Positions 8,585-16,650 of a stretch of DNA of 64,000 bases are shown piece by piece (the stretch's first letter is position 1; each line of letters opens with the position of its first letter). Under the pieces are notes generated by a model. It saw only the letters and a program-made list of their open reading frames with translations. It made no database searches and was not told where the DNA came from. Location: contig NZ_JH992924.1 in assembly GCF_000315425.1 (NCBI RefSeq), positions 946,971 to 1,010,970 on the forward strand. Reading direction: 5' to 3'. Source of the DNA: Massilia timonae CCUG 45783 (GTDB taxonomy: Bacteria; Pseudomonadota; Gammaproteobacteria; Burkholderiales; Burkholderiaceae_D). A program made the translations under genes and the position numbers.

Positions 8585-9664
8585 TTGAAACCCAAAGAGG
8601 TGTACGTGGAAATCCAACTACTGAAGAAGCATGGGTTAAGCCTTCGGCAGATCGCCGCCGAGGTAGGCTGTGCAGTGAACACGGTGCGCCGGCACCTGGC
8701 CCTGGAGGCCGTGCCGAAGTACGAACGCAAAGTCAAACGCCAGACGAAGCTGGCGCAGTTCGAGCAGTACCTGAGGGATCGGCAGCAAGCTGCTCAGCCC
8801 GACGTGATTCCAGCCACCGTGCTGTACCGCGAGATTGCCGCGCGCGGCTACGAGGGCGGCATGAGCCAGTTGAGGGCCTTCGTGCGCACCTTGCGCCCGG
8901 CGCCTCCCGCCGATCCGGTGGTGCGTTTCGAGACGGCGATGGGTGAGCAGCTGCAGGTGGACTGGGTCGAATTTCGTAAAGGCAGCGCGCCATTGCACGC
9001 GTTCTGCGCGACGCTCGGCTTTAGCCGGGCCAGCTACGTGGAGTTCGTCAACAACATGAAGGTGGATACCCTGATCGCCTGCCACGAGCGCGCCTTTGCA
9101 GCGTTCGGCGGCGTGACGCGGCGGGTCCTGTACGACAATATGAAGACGGTGGTACTGGAGCGCGATGCGTACGGTGAGGGCGAGCACCGCTTCCACGCCG
9201 GCTTCCTGGACTATGCCAGGCATAGCGGCTTCGTGATCAAGCTGTGCCAGCCGTACCGGGCCAAGACCAAGGGTAAGGTCGAGCGGTTCAACGGCTACCT
9301 GCGCCGATCGTTCTATGTGCCGCTGGCGAGCCGGCTGGCACAGAGCGGCCAGAAGCTCGACGTCGTGACGGCCAACGTCGAGGTGGCCCACTGGCTGCGC
9401 GAAGTGGCCAATGCGCGCATCCACGGCACGACCGGAGAACCGCCAGCCGAAGCCTTGAAGCGGGAAGTGGAGCACCTGCAAGCGCTGCCGGCACCGTGGC
9501 GGGCGGACATCGCGGCAGCCAGGCCGCAGCCGGCTGCTGCAGCACCTGCGGCGCCGCGGCCGGCAGCAGTGGTGGAGCGGATCGCGCAACCTTCTCCGGT
9601 ACAGCATCCGTTGCAGGTGTATGACGCGCTGCTGGTGCGGGTATCGGAAGGGGTGGCGGCATGA
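8585..9664 (+). CDS. istA: IS21-family transposase IstA
   Basis: A 359-residue transposase. Residues near the N terminus form a helix-turn-helix (SLRQIAAEVGCAVNTVRRHL). The integrase core carries the DDE acidic residues in the contexts QLQVDWVEF, VLYDNMKTVV and KGKVERFNGYLRRSF. It catalyses strand transfer of the element. The TTG at 8585 is preferred as start because GGAG lies 5 bp upstream and IstA proteins usually begin a few residues before the conserved VYVEIQLLKKHG; an upstream in-frame start at 8555 is possible. It overlaps istB by 4 bp (ATGA), indicating coupled translation. Confidence 0.93.
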   Translation: MKPKEVYVEIQLLKKHGLSLRQIAAEVGCAVNTVRRHLALEAVPKYERKVKRQTKLAQFEQYLRDRQQAAQPDVIPATVLYREIAARGYEGGMSQLRAFVRTLRPAPPADPVVRFETAMGEQLQVDWVEFRKGSAPLHAFCATLGFSRASYVEFVNNMKVDTLIACHERAFAAFGGVTRRVLYDNMKTVVLERDAYGEGEHRFHAGFLDYARHSGFVIKLCQPYRAKTKGKVERFNGYLRRSFYVPLASRLAQSGQKLDVVTANVEVAHWLREVANARIHGTTGEPPAEALKREVEHLQALPAPWRADIAAARPQPAAAAPAAPRPAAVVERIAQPSPVQHPLQVYDALLVRVSEGVAA

Positions 9665-10446
9665 ACCTGCAGCATGAGCGTATCGCGGCGTTGTGCGAGA
9701 GCCTGAACCTGCCGTTCGTGGCACAGGGCTACGGCGCCGCAACCCAGAAAGCAGCGAAACAGGAGATGGCCTACAGCGACTTCCTGGAGGGGCTGCTGAG
9801 GGAGGAAGCAGCTGGGCGCAACGTGCGCAAGCAAAACACGATGACCCGTCTGGCAGGATTCCCCGTGGTGAAGACGCTGGACGAATTTAACTATGACTTC
9901 GCCAAAGGCGTAAAGCGCAGCCAAGTCGAGGAGCTGGCCGGCCTGGGATTCGTCGAGCGGCATGAGAACGTGGTACTGGTCGGGCCGAGCGGTGTAGGCA
10001 AAACGCACCTGGCGATGGCACTGGGTTACAAGGCCACGCAGGCCGGCATCAAGACGCGCTTCACGACGGCGGCCGACCTCATGCTGGCACTGACGACGGC
10101 GCATACGCAGAACAATTTGAAAGCGGTGATGCACCGCGCGATCAAGGCATATCGGCTCTTGATCATCGACGAGATAGGTTACTTGCCGATGAACCGGGAA
10201 CAGGCCAACCTGTTCTTCCAGGTGATCGCGGCCTTGTATGAGCGCAGCAGCCTGATCGTGACCAGTAACCTGCCGTTCGGACAATGGGACACGACCTTTG
10301 CGCAGGATACGACGCTCACCGCGGCCCTGCTCGACCGGCTGCTGCACCATGCGCATATCGTGCCGATTGCAGGTGAGAGCTACCGGCTGAAGCACCAGCG
10401 ACAGGCCGGGATGATGAGGGGGAGCGATGTTGCAGAAATGGGCTGA
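9661..10446 (+). CDS. istB: IS21-family helper ATPase IstB
   Basis: A 261-residue AAA+ ATPase related to DnaC. The Walker A loop VGPSGVGKTHLA lies near residue 107, Walker B is LLIIDEIGYLP, and sensor I is IVTSNLPFGQW. IstB assists IstA in choosing and bending target DNA. Length is normal and the gene is intact. It is followed by the right-end repeats of the element. Confidence 0.94.
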   Translation: MNLQHERIAALCESLNLPFVAQGYGAATQKAAKQEMAYSDFLEGLLREEAAGRNVRKQNTMTRLAGFPVVKTLDEFNYDFAKGVKRSQVEELAGLGFVERHENVVLVGPSGVGKTHLAMALGYKATQAGIKTRFTTAADLMLALTTAHTQNNLKAVMHRAIKAYRLLIIDEIGYLPMNREQANLFFQVIAALYERSSLIVTSNLPFGQWDTTFAQDTTLTAALLDRLLHHAHIVPIAGESYRLKHQRQAGMMRGSDVAEMG

Positions 10447-10505
10447 ACACGGACGGTGTTCGGCGACGGCGGTGTATCAGTTTTAAATCGCTGGGACGAC
10501 GAAAT

Positions 10506-10533
10506 CTGTATCAGTTTTCAATCGCCGTTGACA
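10506..10533. repeat. IS21 element right terminal inverted repeat
   Basis: Reverse complement of the left end (8500-8527) with four mismatches. The inner copy at 10471-10491 differs from its left partner by one base. The right TCCAG duplication follows at 10534-10538. Confidence 0.85.
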
Positions 10534-10569
10534 TCCAGCACGCAAGCTGGGAATGCTGAGAGGGATACC

Positions 10570-12057
10570 ATGTGCCCGACCGCCATCAGACGCCTGTTCC
10601 TTTTTCCGCTTGCTGCCGCGAGCCTGTTGCTCGCAGCATGCGACCACCACCCGAAAGAATGGAAGACGCCGAACATGACCTCCTTTACGTCCCGCCTGCA
10701 ACCTGTGTTTGACAAAACGAAAACCGTCTGCTTTGGCCGCTTCATGGTCGATGTACCCGCATCGGCTACCGTCGCATGGGGCGGTACCGATGTTCCGCTG
10801 GGCGTGACCATTTACCGTGACGGCGTGGATGAGGTAAAGGCCTTGATGCAGAAGTTCGTCGACGAGCTGAAAAGCGAAAAGGCCATTTACCTCAACAACG
10901 TCCCCTTGCTGATTTCGGTGGACGACATGCGCCAGCCCGAAGGAAAAATCGTAACTGGCTACGATGGTTTTGAAGCGATTGGTATGCTGAAAATAAACGG
11001 CTACTTCAGGATGAACAACGACAGCGTTATCATTGATGCGCGTCCGTTAGAAGAACAGAAAGACGAGACTATCACAGACATAAAAAGCATTGCACGCCGT
11101 ATGCGCCAGCGTCCAGAAGATGAAATCCCCATCGAGCCCGGCAACTGCATCGAACACTTTTTTTTGCCAGATAAGCAAAATCCAACACACGATGATCTTA
11201 TGGAACACATCCGTATTGGCTTTCGTTTAAAAGAGTTCCCCGATACGCATTTTTCAATTTATGTCGCACCATCGAATCCCCCCAACCCTGAAGGCGACTC
11301 GCTCCGGGCCCAGTGGAAGCGTATCAAGGAAAGCCCAACCACGCCCGAAGAGAAAGCGGCGCTTGCCAAGATTGATTTTTTCCGCGAGAGCCCGCGCCAG
11401 ATACATGAATGGAAGACCGGCTACGAGGTCCTCTTGCGTAATCCCGACGAAGAACACGTCCATTCTTATCACGACTTTCAGGCCAAATTCACGGGCGTTC
11501 CCCACGACCCGTTCAGACCGTACGCCGATATCCAGCTCCAAACCGGCGTCGGCGATAACGCAGCCGGCTCCACGAAGGCCAGTCTGACCGACGAAGAAGC
11601 CATCGCAGTCTGGGACAAGATCATCAGCACCATCCGCGTGCGCCCGACCCGCGCCGTGCCCGCCAAATCCGCCGACACCGGTCCACGCCTGCCGCTGGGC
11701 GAACTCGCGGCAACCGGGCGCACCTGCCCGCAGACCGGATTGTGGGAGCACGATAGGCCGGGGCCGACGGGGGATAGCCGGCGTCAACACATCCGGGCCG
11801 GCGACCGTATGCCGCATGTGGCTGTGATTGGCGAGCCGTCGATCTGGCAAAAACTCAAGGGGCAACGGCCCTCTTACCGAGCGGCGACAGTCTGGAAACT
11901 GGTCAGCTACGATGATGCGCCTACTCTTGCACACACGGCGGGGCAGCCAACCTCAATCGTGGAAATCTCTCCCCCTGATGACCTTCCGAAAGACGCTACC
12001 GATCCCAGGCCACACGGTGGCCGTGGCGAAGGAACCCCACCCAATGAGAAAGGCTGA
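10570..12057 (+). CDS. Lipoprotein, putative T6SS immunity protein (Tli4-like) with extra C-terminal module
   Basis: A 495-residue protein starting with a lipoprotein signal: LFLFPLAAASLLLAACDHH, lipobox LAAC near residue 22, so it should sit in the periplasm, where lipase effectors act. The body (KTVCFGRFMVDVPASATVAW, later CIEHFFLPD and GFRLKEFPDTHFSIYV) resembles the Tli4 immunity family. The last 120 or so residues form a separate module with a Cys-containing TGRTCPQTGLWEHDRPG, then AGDRMPHV and VWKLVSYDD, a pattern known from small T6SS immunity proteins. Before the IS insertion it lay about 10 bp after the effector stop and was probably translated with it. The middle of the gene is markedly AT-richer than the chromosome. 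An in-frame upstream extension reaches into the IS end and is not the native start. Confidence 0.72.
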   Translation: MCPTAIRRLFLFPLAAASLLLAACDHHPKEWKTPNMTSFTSRLQPVFDKTKTVCFGRFMVDVPASATVAWGGTDVPLGVTIYRDGVDEVKALMQKFVDELKSEKAIYLNNVPLLISVDDMRQPEGKIVTGYDGFEAIGMLKINGYFRMNNDSVIIDARPLEEQKDETITDIKSIARRMRQRPEDEIPIEPGNCIEHFFLPDKQNPTHDDLMEHIRIGFRLKEFPDTHFSIYVAPSNPPNPEGDSLRAQWKRIKESPTTPEEKAALAKIDFFRESPRQIHEWKTGYEVLLRNPDEEHVHSYHDFQAKFTGVPHDPFRPYADIQLQTGVGDNAAGSTKASLTDEEAIAVWDKIISTIRVRPTRAVPAKSADTGPRLPLGELAATGRTCPQTGLWEHDRPGPTGDSRRQHIRAGDRMPHVAVIGEPSIWQKLKGQRPSYRAATVWKLVSYDDAPTLAHTAGQPTSIVEISPPDDLPKDATDPRPHGGRGEGTPPNEKG

Positions 12058-12060
12058 GCG

Positions 12061-12327
12061 ATGCCCAATGTGATTCGATTAGGTGACGCAACGTCTCATG
12101 GTGGCAAGGTCGAAAGTGTGAGCGCCACGTACTTCACGGTTGACGGGGTCCCGGTCGCCTGCGTCGGTGATGCGTGCAGTTGTCCCATCAAGGGACATGA
12201 CAAATGCACGATTGCTGAAGGCGATCCGAGCCACGTCATCAACGGCATTGCCGTTGCCTACGACGGGCATAAGACGACGTGTGGAGCAAGCCTGATTGCT
12301 TCTATCGGAAACTTCAGTGGGCAATAA
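12061..12327 (+). CDS. PAAR-domain spike protein
   Basis: An 88-residue protein, almost entirely one PAAR domain. It has the N-terminal VIRLGDATSHGGKV, central VACVGDACSCPIKGH, and terminal VINGIAVAYDGHKTTCGASL. PAAR proteins cap the VgrG trimer with a sharp zinc-bound cone. The gene starts 3 bp after the immunity gene and closes the vgrG-effector-immunity-PAAR set. The paired VgrG has a long C-terminal tail, so which of the two contacts the effector is open. Confidence 0.92.
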   Translation: MPNVIRLGDATSHGGKVESVSATYFTVDGVPVACVGDACSCPIKGHDKCTIAEGDPSHVINGIAVAYDGHKTTCGASLIASIGNFSGQ

Positions 12328-12395
12328 AGAACCCGACCCTCTGATACTTCAGGCGCATATGGTGAGATGCGGTGAAACATTCCGATTTAAAGGGG

Positions 12396-12470
12396 TGGTC
12401 CCCCCGACTGGAATCGAACCAGTATCCCACGCTTAGGAGGCATGTGCACTATCCATTGTGCTACGGGGAG
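12396..12470 (-). tRNA. tRNA-Arg (anticodon CCT)
   Basis: On the minus strand the sequence folds as a complete tRNA with encoded CCA. The acceptor arms CTCCCCG and CGGGGGG pair with one G-U. The D stem is GCAC/GTGC, the anticodon stem CATGC/GCGTG with loop CTCCTAA (anticodon CCT, reading AGG), and the T arm ACTGG-TTCGATT-CCAGT. It lies 68 bp after the PAAR gene and marks the edge of the T6SS island, which may be its insertion site. A candidate promoter lies at 12568-12598. Confidence 0.95.
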
Positions 12471-12567
12471 GAGGCAGGTTCCGCCATCACTGACGACGCC
12501 TCGCAAGACAAGCTTGCAATCCGGTGGCCACGCCTGCAAGACAGACCGCGACCATGGACCGACTGCA

Positions 12568-12598
12568 ATTATAGCCGAGGATAGCAAGAGTTTTGCAA
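12568..12598 (-). promoter_or_regulatory. Candidate promoter of tRNA-Arg
   Basis: On the minus strand TTGCAA (12598-12593) and a perfect TATAAT (12573-12568) are separated by 19 bp. The TTGCAA is a palindrome and also serves as candidate -35 for the divergent uup promoter. The spacer is longer than the usual 17 bp, so strength is uncertain. Confidence 0.45.
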
Positions 12599-12623
12599 GT
12601 TCAGGCCCGCCAGTCGGTACAAT
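12593..12623 (+). promoter_or_regulatory. Candidate promoter of uup
   Basis: TTGCAA (12593-12598), 19-bp spacer, then TACAAT (12618-12623), 75 bp before the uup start. It shares its -35 hexamer with the divergent tRNA promoter. Confidence 0.4.
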
Positions 12624-12698
12624 GTGCGCCTCAATCAATTAACGCACATTTTTCCGATCCCGCGCCGGCAACACCGCGCGACGGAACGCTTACCGAAC

Positions 12699-14621
12699 AT
12701 GGCAGTCATCTCCCTCACTTCCGCGCAACTGGCCTTCGGCCACGTCCCGCTGCTCGACCACGCCGACTTTTCGCTGGAAACCGGCGAGCGCGTCGGTCTC
12801 ATCGGCCGTAACGGCACCGGCAAATCCTCGCTCCTGAAGATCATCTCGGGCCGCTCGAAACTCGACGACGGCCTGCTGGTCATGCAGCAGGGCGTGAGCA
12901 TCGCCTACGTTGAGCAGGAACCAGTGTTCGACCCGCAAATGACCGTGTTCGACGTGGTCGCGCTCGGCATGGGCGACCAGCAGGCGATGCTGACTGAATA
13001 TGAAGAACTCACCGGCAAGTTCGGCCAGGGCGACGACGATGCGCTGATGGAACGCATGCACGTGCTGCAGACCAGGCTGGACGCCACCGACGGCTGGAAC
13101 CTGGCGAACAAGGTCGAGACCACGCTGGGCCGCCTGAACCTGGCGGGCGACGCGAAAATGGGCACCTTGTCCGGCGGTATGCAAAAGCGGGTGGCGCTGG
13201 CCGTGGCCCTGGTGTCGGCGCCGGACGTGCTGCTGCTCGACGAACCGACCAACCACCTGGACTTTACCTCGATCAAGTGGCTGGAGAGCCTGTTGCGTGA
13301 GTTCCGCGGCTCGATCCTGTTCATCACCCACGACCGCAGCTTCCTGGACAATGTCGCCACCCGCATCATCGAGCTCGACCGCGGCAAGCTGCTCTCGTTC
13401 CCGGGCAATTTCTCGACGTATCAGGAGCGCAAGCGCGAATTGCTGGCCAACGAGGAAGTCGAGAACGCCAAGTTCGATAAATTCCTGGCGCAAGAAGAAG
13501 TGTGGATCCGCAAGGGCGTGCAGGCGCGCCGTACCCGCGACGAAGGCCGCGTGCGCCGCCTGGAAGCGCTGCGCCTGCAGCGCGCCGCGCGCCGCGACCA
13601 GCAGGGCCAGATCAAGCTCGACGTCGCCACCGGCGAGCGCTCGGGCAAGATCGTCGCCGACCTGGAAGGCGTGTCGAAGCGTTATGGCGACAAGGTGATC
13701 GTCGACGGTTTCACCGGCACCATCATGCGCGGCGACAAGGTCGGCCTGATCGGGCCGAACGGCGCCGGCAAGACGACCTTGCTCAAGATCATCCTGGGTG
13801 AGGAAACGGCCGACAGCGGCGCCGTGCGCCTCGGCACCAAATTGAACGTGGCGTATTTCGACCAGATGCGCACCCAGCTCAACGAAGAGGCGAGCCTGGC
13901 CGACACCATCGCTCCCGGCAGCGACTGGGTCGAGATCAATGGCCAGCGCAAGCATGTGATGACCTACCTGAACGACTTCCTGTTCTCGCCGGAACGGGCG
14001 CGTTCGCCGGTCAAGTCGCTCTCGGGCGGCGAGCGCAACCGCCTGCTGCTGGCGCGCCTGTTCGCCAAGCCGGCCAACTGCCTGGTGCTGGACGAACCGA
14101 CCAACGACCTCGACATCGACACCCTCGAACTGCTGGAAGAATTGCTGGAGGAATACACCGGCACCGTCTTCCTTGTCAGCCACGACCGTACCTTCCTGGA
14201 CAATGTCGTGACCCAGGTCATCGTGGCCGAGGGCGGCGGCAAGTGGCGCGAATATGTCGGCGGCTATACTGACTGGGAGCGCGTCAGGGCGGCGGCCCCG
14301 GCGGCGTCTGCGCCGGCGCCTGCGCCGAACGCGGCCAAGGCCAGCGCCGCCAAGGTGGACGAGGCGCCGGCCCAGGGCGCGGGCAAGAAGGTCAAGCTGA
14401 GCTACAAGGAACAGCGCGAGCTCGAAGAGTTGCCGCAGTTGATCGCGTCGCTCGAAGACGAGCAGTCCGCGATCACGCAGCAGTTGAACGCGCCTGATTT
14501 CTACAAGACGAATCCGGCCGACGCCAAGCGCATCAATGCGCGGTATGCCGAGATCGACGACTTGCTGCTCGACGCGCTCGAGCGCTGGGAGCGCATCGAG
14601 GCGCGCGCCAGGGGCGAATAA
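12699..14621 (+). CDS. uup: ABC-F family ATPase Uup
   Basis: A 640-residue soluble protein with two ABC ATPase domains and no membrane segments. Domain 1: Walker A GLIGRNGTGKSSLLK, signature LSGGMQKRVAL, Walker B LLLDEPTNHLD. A charged linker follows, then domain 2: GLIGPNGAGKTTLLK, LSGGERNRLLLARLF, LVLDEPTNDLD. An Ala/Pro-rich linker leads to a C-terminal coiled coil (about 575-640), which is the DNA/ribosome-binding tail of Uup. Uup-type proteins act on ribosomes or branched DNA and limit transposon excision. The ATG at 12699 begins the canonical MAVISLTSAQLAFG; longer in-frame starts are unlikely. It appears monocistronic with its own promoter. Confidence 0.92.
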   Translation: MAVISLTSAQLAFGHVPLLDHADFSLETGERVGLIGRNGTGKSSLLKIISGRSKLDDGLLVMQQGVSIAYVEQEPVFDPQMTVFDVVALGMGDQQAMLTEYEELTGKFGQGDDDALMERMHVLQTRLDATDGWNLANKVETTLGRLNLAGDAKMGTLSGGMQKRVALAVALVSAPDVLLLDEPTNHLDFTSIKWLESLLREFRGSILFITHDRSFLDNVATRIIELDRGKLLSFPGNFSTYQERKRELLANEEVENAKFDKFLAQEEVWIRKGVQARRTRDEGRVRRLEALRLQRAARRDQQGQIKLDVATGERSGKIVADLEGVSKRYGDKVIVDGFTGTIMRGDKVGLIGPNGAGKTTLLKIILGEETADSGAVRLGTKLNVAYFDQMRTQLNEEASLADTIAPGSDWVEINGQRKHVMTYLNDFLFSPERARSPVKSLSGGERNRLLLARLFAKPANCLVLDEPTNDLDIDTLELLEELLEEYTGTVFLVSHDRTFLDNVVTQVIVAEGGGKWREYVGGYTDWERVRAAAPAASAPAPAPNAAKASAAKVDEAPAQGAGKKVKLSYKEQRELEELPQLIASLEDEQSAITQQLNAPDFYKTNPADAKRINARYAEIDDLLLDALERWERIEARARGE

Positions 14622-14658
14622 GCACGACGTTCAATGAGGCAATGAAGGGACGGCATCG

Positions 14659-15384
14659 ATGACCGAACGCGATGAACCACATGCTGTCCCGCCACCGGCC
14701 GCGTTCGCGGCCGACGAACCCCTTCTCAACCGCGCCGCCTGGATGCGGATCCTGCCTTTCGGCACCTATATTTTCTTCATTATCCTTGCCGACATGCTCG
14801 AGCGGATCGGTGTCGGCCGCGCCGAGCTGCGCTGGCTGTATCCGGTGCAGGTCGGCGCCGTGCTGGCGCTGCTGGCCGCGTTCTGGCGCGGCTATGACGA
14901 GCTGCACCGTTTCGCGCTGTCGCTGAGGCAGGCGCTGGCCGCCAGCGCCGCCGGCGTCGTGGTGCTGGTCTTGTGGGTGCATCTCGACGCCCCCTGGATG
15001 ACGCTTGGCAGCGCGCCCGGCTACGACCCGCGCACACAAGGCGAGATCGACTGGTTGTTGGTGACGATCCGCATTGCCGGCGCCGCCCTGATCGTGCCGG
15101 TGATGGAAGAGCTGTTCTGGCGCTCTTTCTTGATGCGGTGGGTCGAGCGATCCGACTTCATGTCGCTTGATCCGGCGCGTATCGGCTTCAAGGCTTTCGT
15201 GATTCCATGCCTGTTGTTCGGATTCGAACACCATCTTTGGCTGGCCGGCGTCATGGCCGGCGTCGCCTATGGTTTGTTGTATATGCGGCACCGCAAGCTG
15301 TGGTCGCCGATACTGGCTCACGCTATCACCAATGGATTGCTGGGAGTCTGGGTGGTGCATACCGGAGGCTGGCAGTTCTGGTAA
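14659..15384 (+). CDS. CPBP-family membrane protease, exosortase-locus type (CAAX protease-related)
   Basis: A 241-residue integral membrane protein with about six to seven hydrophobic segments. It carries the CPBP/Abi glutamic-protease motifs: VMEELFWRSFLMRW (E-E-x-x-x-R), then FGFEHHLWLAGVMAG with the conserved His, and PILAHAITNGLLG with the last His. This size and position match the CAAX prenyl protease-related proteins found with exosortase/exopolysaccharide loci. Its substrate is unknown; processing of PEP-CTERM proteins or EPS components is inference. It is the first gene of the exosortase B locus and precedes epsL by 36 bp. Confidence 0.8.
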   Translation: MTERDEPHAVPPPAAFAADEPLLNRAAWMRILPFGTYIFFIILADMLERIGVGRAELRWLYPVQVGAVLALLAAFWRGYDELHRFALSLRQALAASAAGVVVLVLWVHLDAPWMTLGSAPGYDPRTQGEIDWLLVTIRIAGAALIVPVMEELFWRSFLMRWVERSDFMSLDPARIGFKAFVIPCLLFGFEHHLWLAGVMAGVAYGLLYMRHRKLWSPILAHAITNGLLGVWVVHTGGWQFW

Positions 15385-15420
15385 TTCCTTCGGCGCAGCA
15401 TCCACCGGGAAATGTAGAAC

Positions 15421-16644
15421 ATGCCTTTCAACCCTGCAGCGCATCGGCTTCGAACCGTGGCGGCCCTGGCGACGGTGTTATGTTCCTTCCCAGCAGTGTC
15501 TGCGCCGAACGACGCGCGACAAGAAGACGGCATACGGCTGCTTGGCGGCATCGGCTGGGCCTACGACGACAATATTTTTCGTGTGGCCGACGACGAGCAA
15601 CCGTTCGAAGGCCAGCGCAGCGATTCCTATCGCACGCTCGACGCCGGCGTCGTGCTCGACAAGACCATCAGCCGCCAGCGCATCGCGGCGACCGCCAAGG
15701 TGTCGAAGGTCAAGTTCGACCACTTCGACCAGCTCGACTACGACGGACGTGACCTGCAGGCGAGCTGGTTGTGGCAAGCCGGCAAGCAGTTCGAGGGCCG
15801 TGTCGAAGCGTTGTACATCAAGACGCTGGCGCCATACACCGACTTCGACAGCGACGAACGCAACCTGCGCCGGCAGCGGCGCCAGTTGCTCGATGCCGGC
15901 TGGAAGCTGCATCCAAGCTGGAAGCTGCGCGTCGGCGCCGCGCGCGACAAGTACACCTACGAGTTGCTGGCCCAGCGCTACAACGACCGCACCGAAAAAG
16001 CCTATGAGGTCGAGCTCCAGTACCGGCCAAAAAGCGGCAGCACGGTGGGCCTCGTCGCGCGCCGCCTGAAGGGCAACTATCCGTACCGGCGACCTTACAA
16101 CAGCAGCGTGCTCACCGACGATTTCACCCAGGACGAGCTCAAGGCGCGGGTCGACTGGCTGGCGAGCGGCTCGACGACGGTGCAGGCGCTGGTCGGCTAT
16201 GCGCGGCGCGACCAGCCCTCGTACGACGACGGCCGCACCAGCGGCGTCAACGGCCGTGTCACCTGGCTGTACAAGCCGCAGGGCAAGATCAGCTATGGCG
16301 CGTCGCTGTGGCGCGAATTCGCGCCGATCGAAAGCTCGCGGGTCAGCACGACCCTGAACAAGGGAGCGAGCCTGCAAGCCACCTGGCTTGCCACCGACCG
16401 CATCCGGCTGGACGCCCGCGCCGCCTACGAGAAGCGCGACTATACGGCGCGCGACGTGTTTGCCGGATTGGACGACCTGACCGACGCGATCCGCAGCGCC
16501 ACCGTACGGGCGTCATGGCAGGTCCGGCCCAAGGTACAAGTGATCGCCGGCTACGCCTACGAGTCGCGCACCGGTTCGCAGGCACTCGGCACCGGCAAGT
16601 TCGACGCCAATATGGTGCAACTGAGCGCCAATGTGCTGTTCTGA
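15421..16644 (+). CDS. epsL: EpsL-like outer membrane beta-barrel protein of the exosortase B locus
   Basis: A 407-residue exported protein: signal peptide ending near PAVSA, then GIRLLGGIGWAYDDNIFRVA and a long run of alternating polar and hydrophobic strands ending in a hydrophobic C terminus (MVQLSANVLF), which is typical of an outer-membrane barrel insertion signal. It matches EpsL proteins linked to exosortase B polysaccharide operons, thought to help pass the polymer across the outer membrane. Many strands have aromatic girdle residues (YRPKSGSTVGLVARRLKGNY). It is followed 6 bp downstream by the initiating glycosyltransferase gene, so the two are co-transcribed. Confidence 0.82.
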   Translation: MPFNPAAHRLRTVAALATVLCSFPAVSAPNDARQEDGIRLLGGIGWAYDDNIFRVADDEQPFEGQRSDSYRTLDAGVVLDKTISRQRIAATAKVSKVKFDHFDQLDYDGRDLQASWLWQAGKQFEGRVEALYIKTLAPYTDFDSDERNLRRQRRQLLDAGWKLHPSWKLRVGAARDKYTYELLAQRYNDRTEKAYEVELQYRPKSGSTVGLVARRLKGNYPYRRPYNSSVLTDDFTQDELKARVDWLASGSTTVQALVGYARRDQPSYDDGRTSGVNGRVTWLYKPQGKISYGASLWREFAPIESSRVSTTLNKGASLQATWLATDRIRLDARAAYEKRDYTARDVFAGLDDLTDAIRSATVRASWQVRPKVQVIAGYAYESRTGSQALGTGKFDANMVQLSANVLF

Positions 16645-16650
16645 TGATGG

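Larger units (their letters stand above)
8500..10533 (+). mobile_element. Complete IS21-family insertion sequence (2034 bp)
   Basis: The element carries overlapping istA and istB genes and ends in 28-bp inverted repeats (8500-8527 and 10506-10533, 24 of 28 matching, both starting TGTCA). A second, inner repeat copy lies at each end (8531-8551 and 10471-10491, 20 of 21 matching); multiple subterminal repeats are typical of IS21 ends. Flanking TCCAG duplications show a simple transposition event. Both genes are uninterrupted, so it may still be mobile. It entered the T6SS island at the 3' end of the effector gene, separating effector from immunity gene. Confidence 0.93.

Noticed and set aside
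3995..12327. Prophage origin because VgrG resembles phage tail spike proteins
   Set aside because: No capsid, integrase, lysis or tail-tube genes; the effector/immunity/PAAR order is that of a T6SS island.
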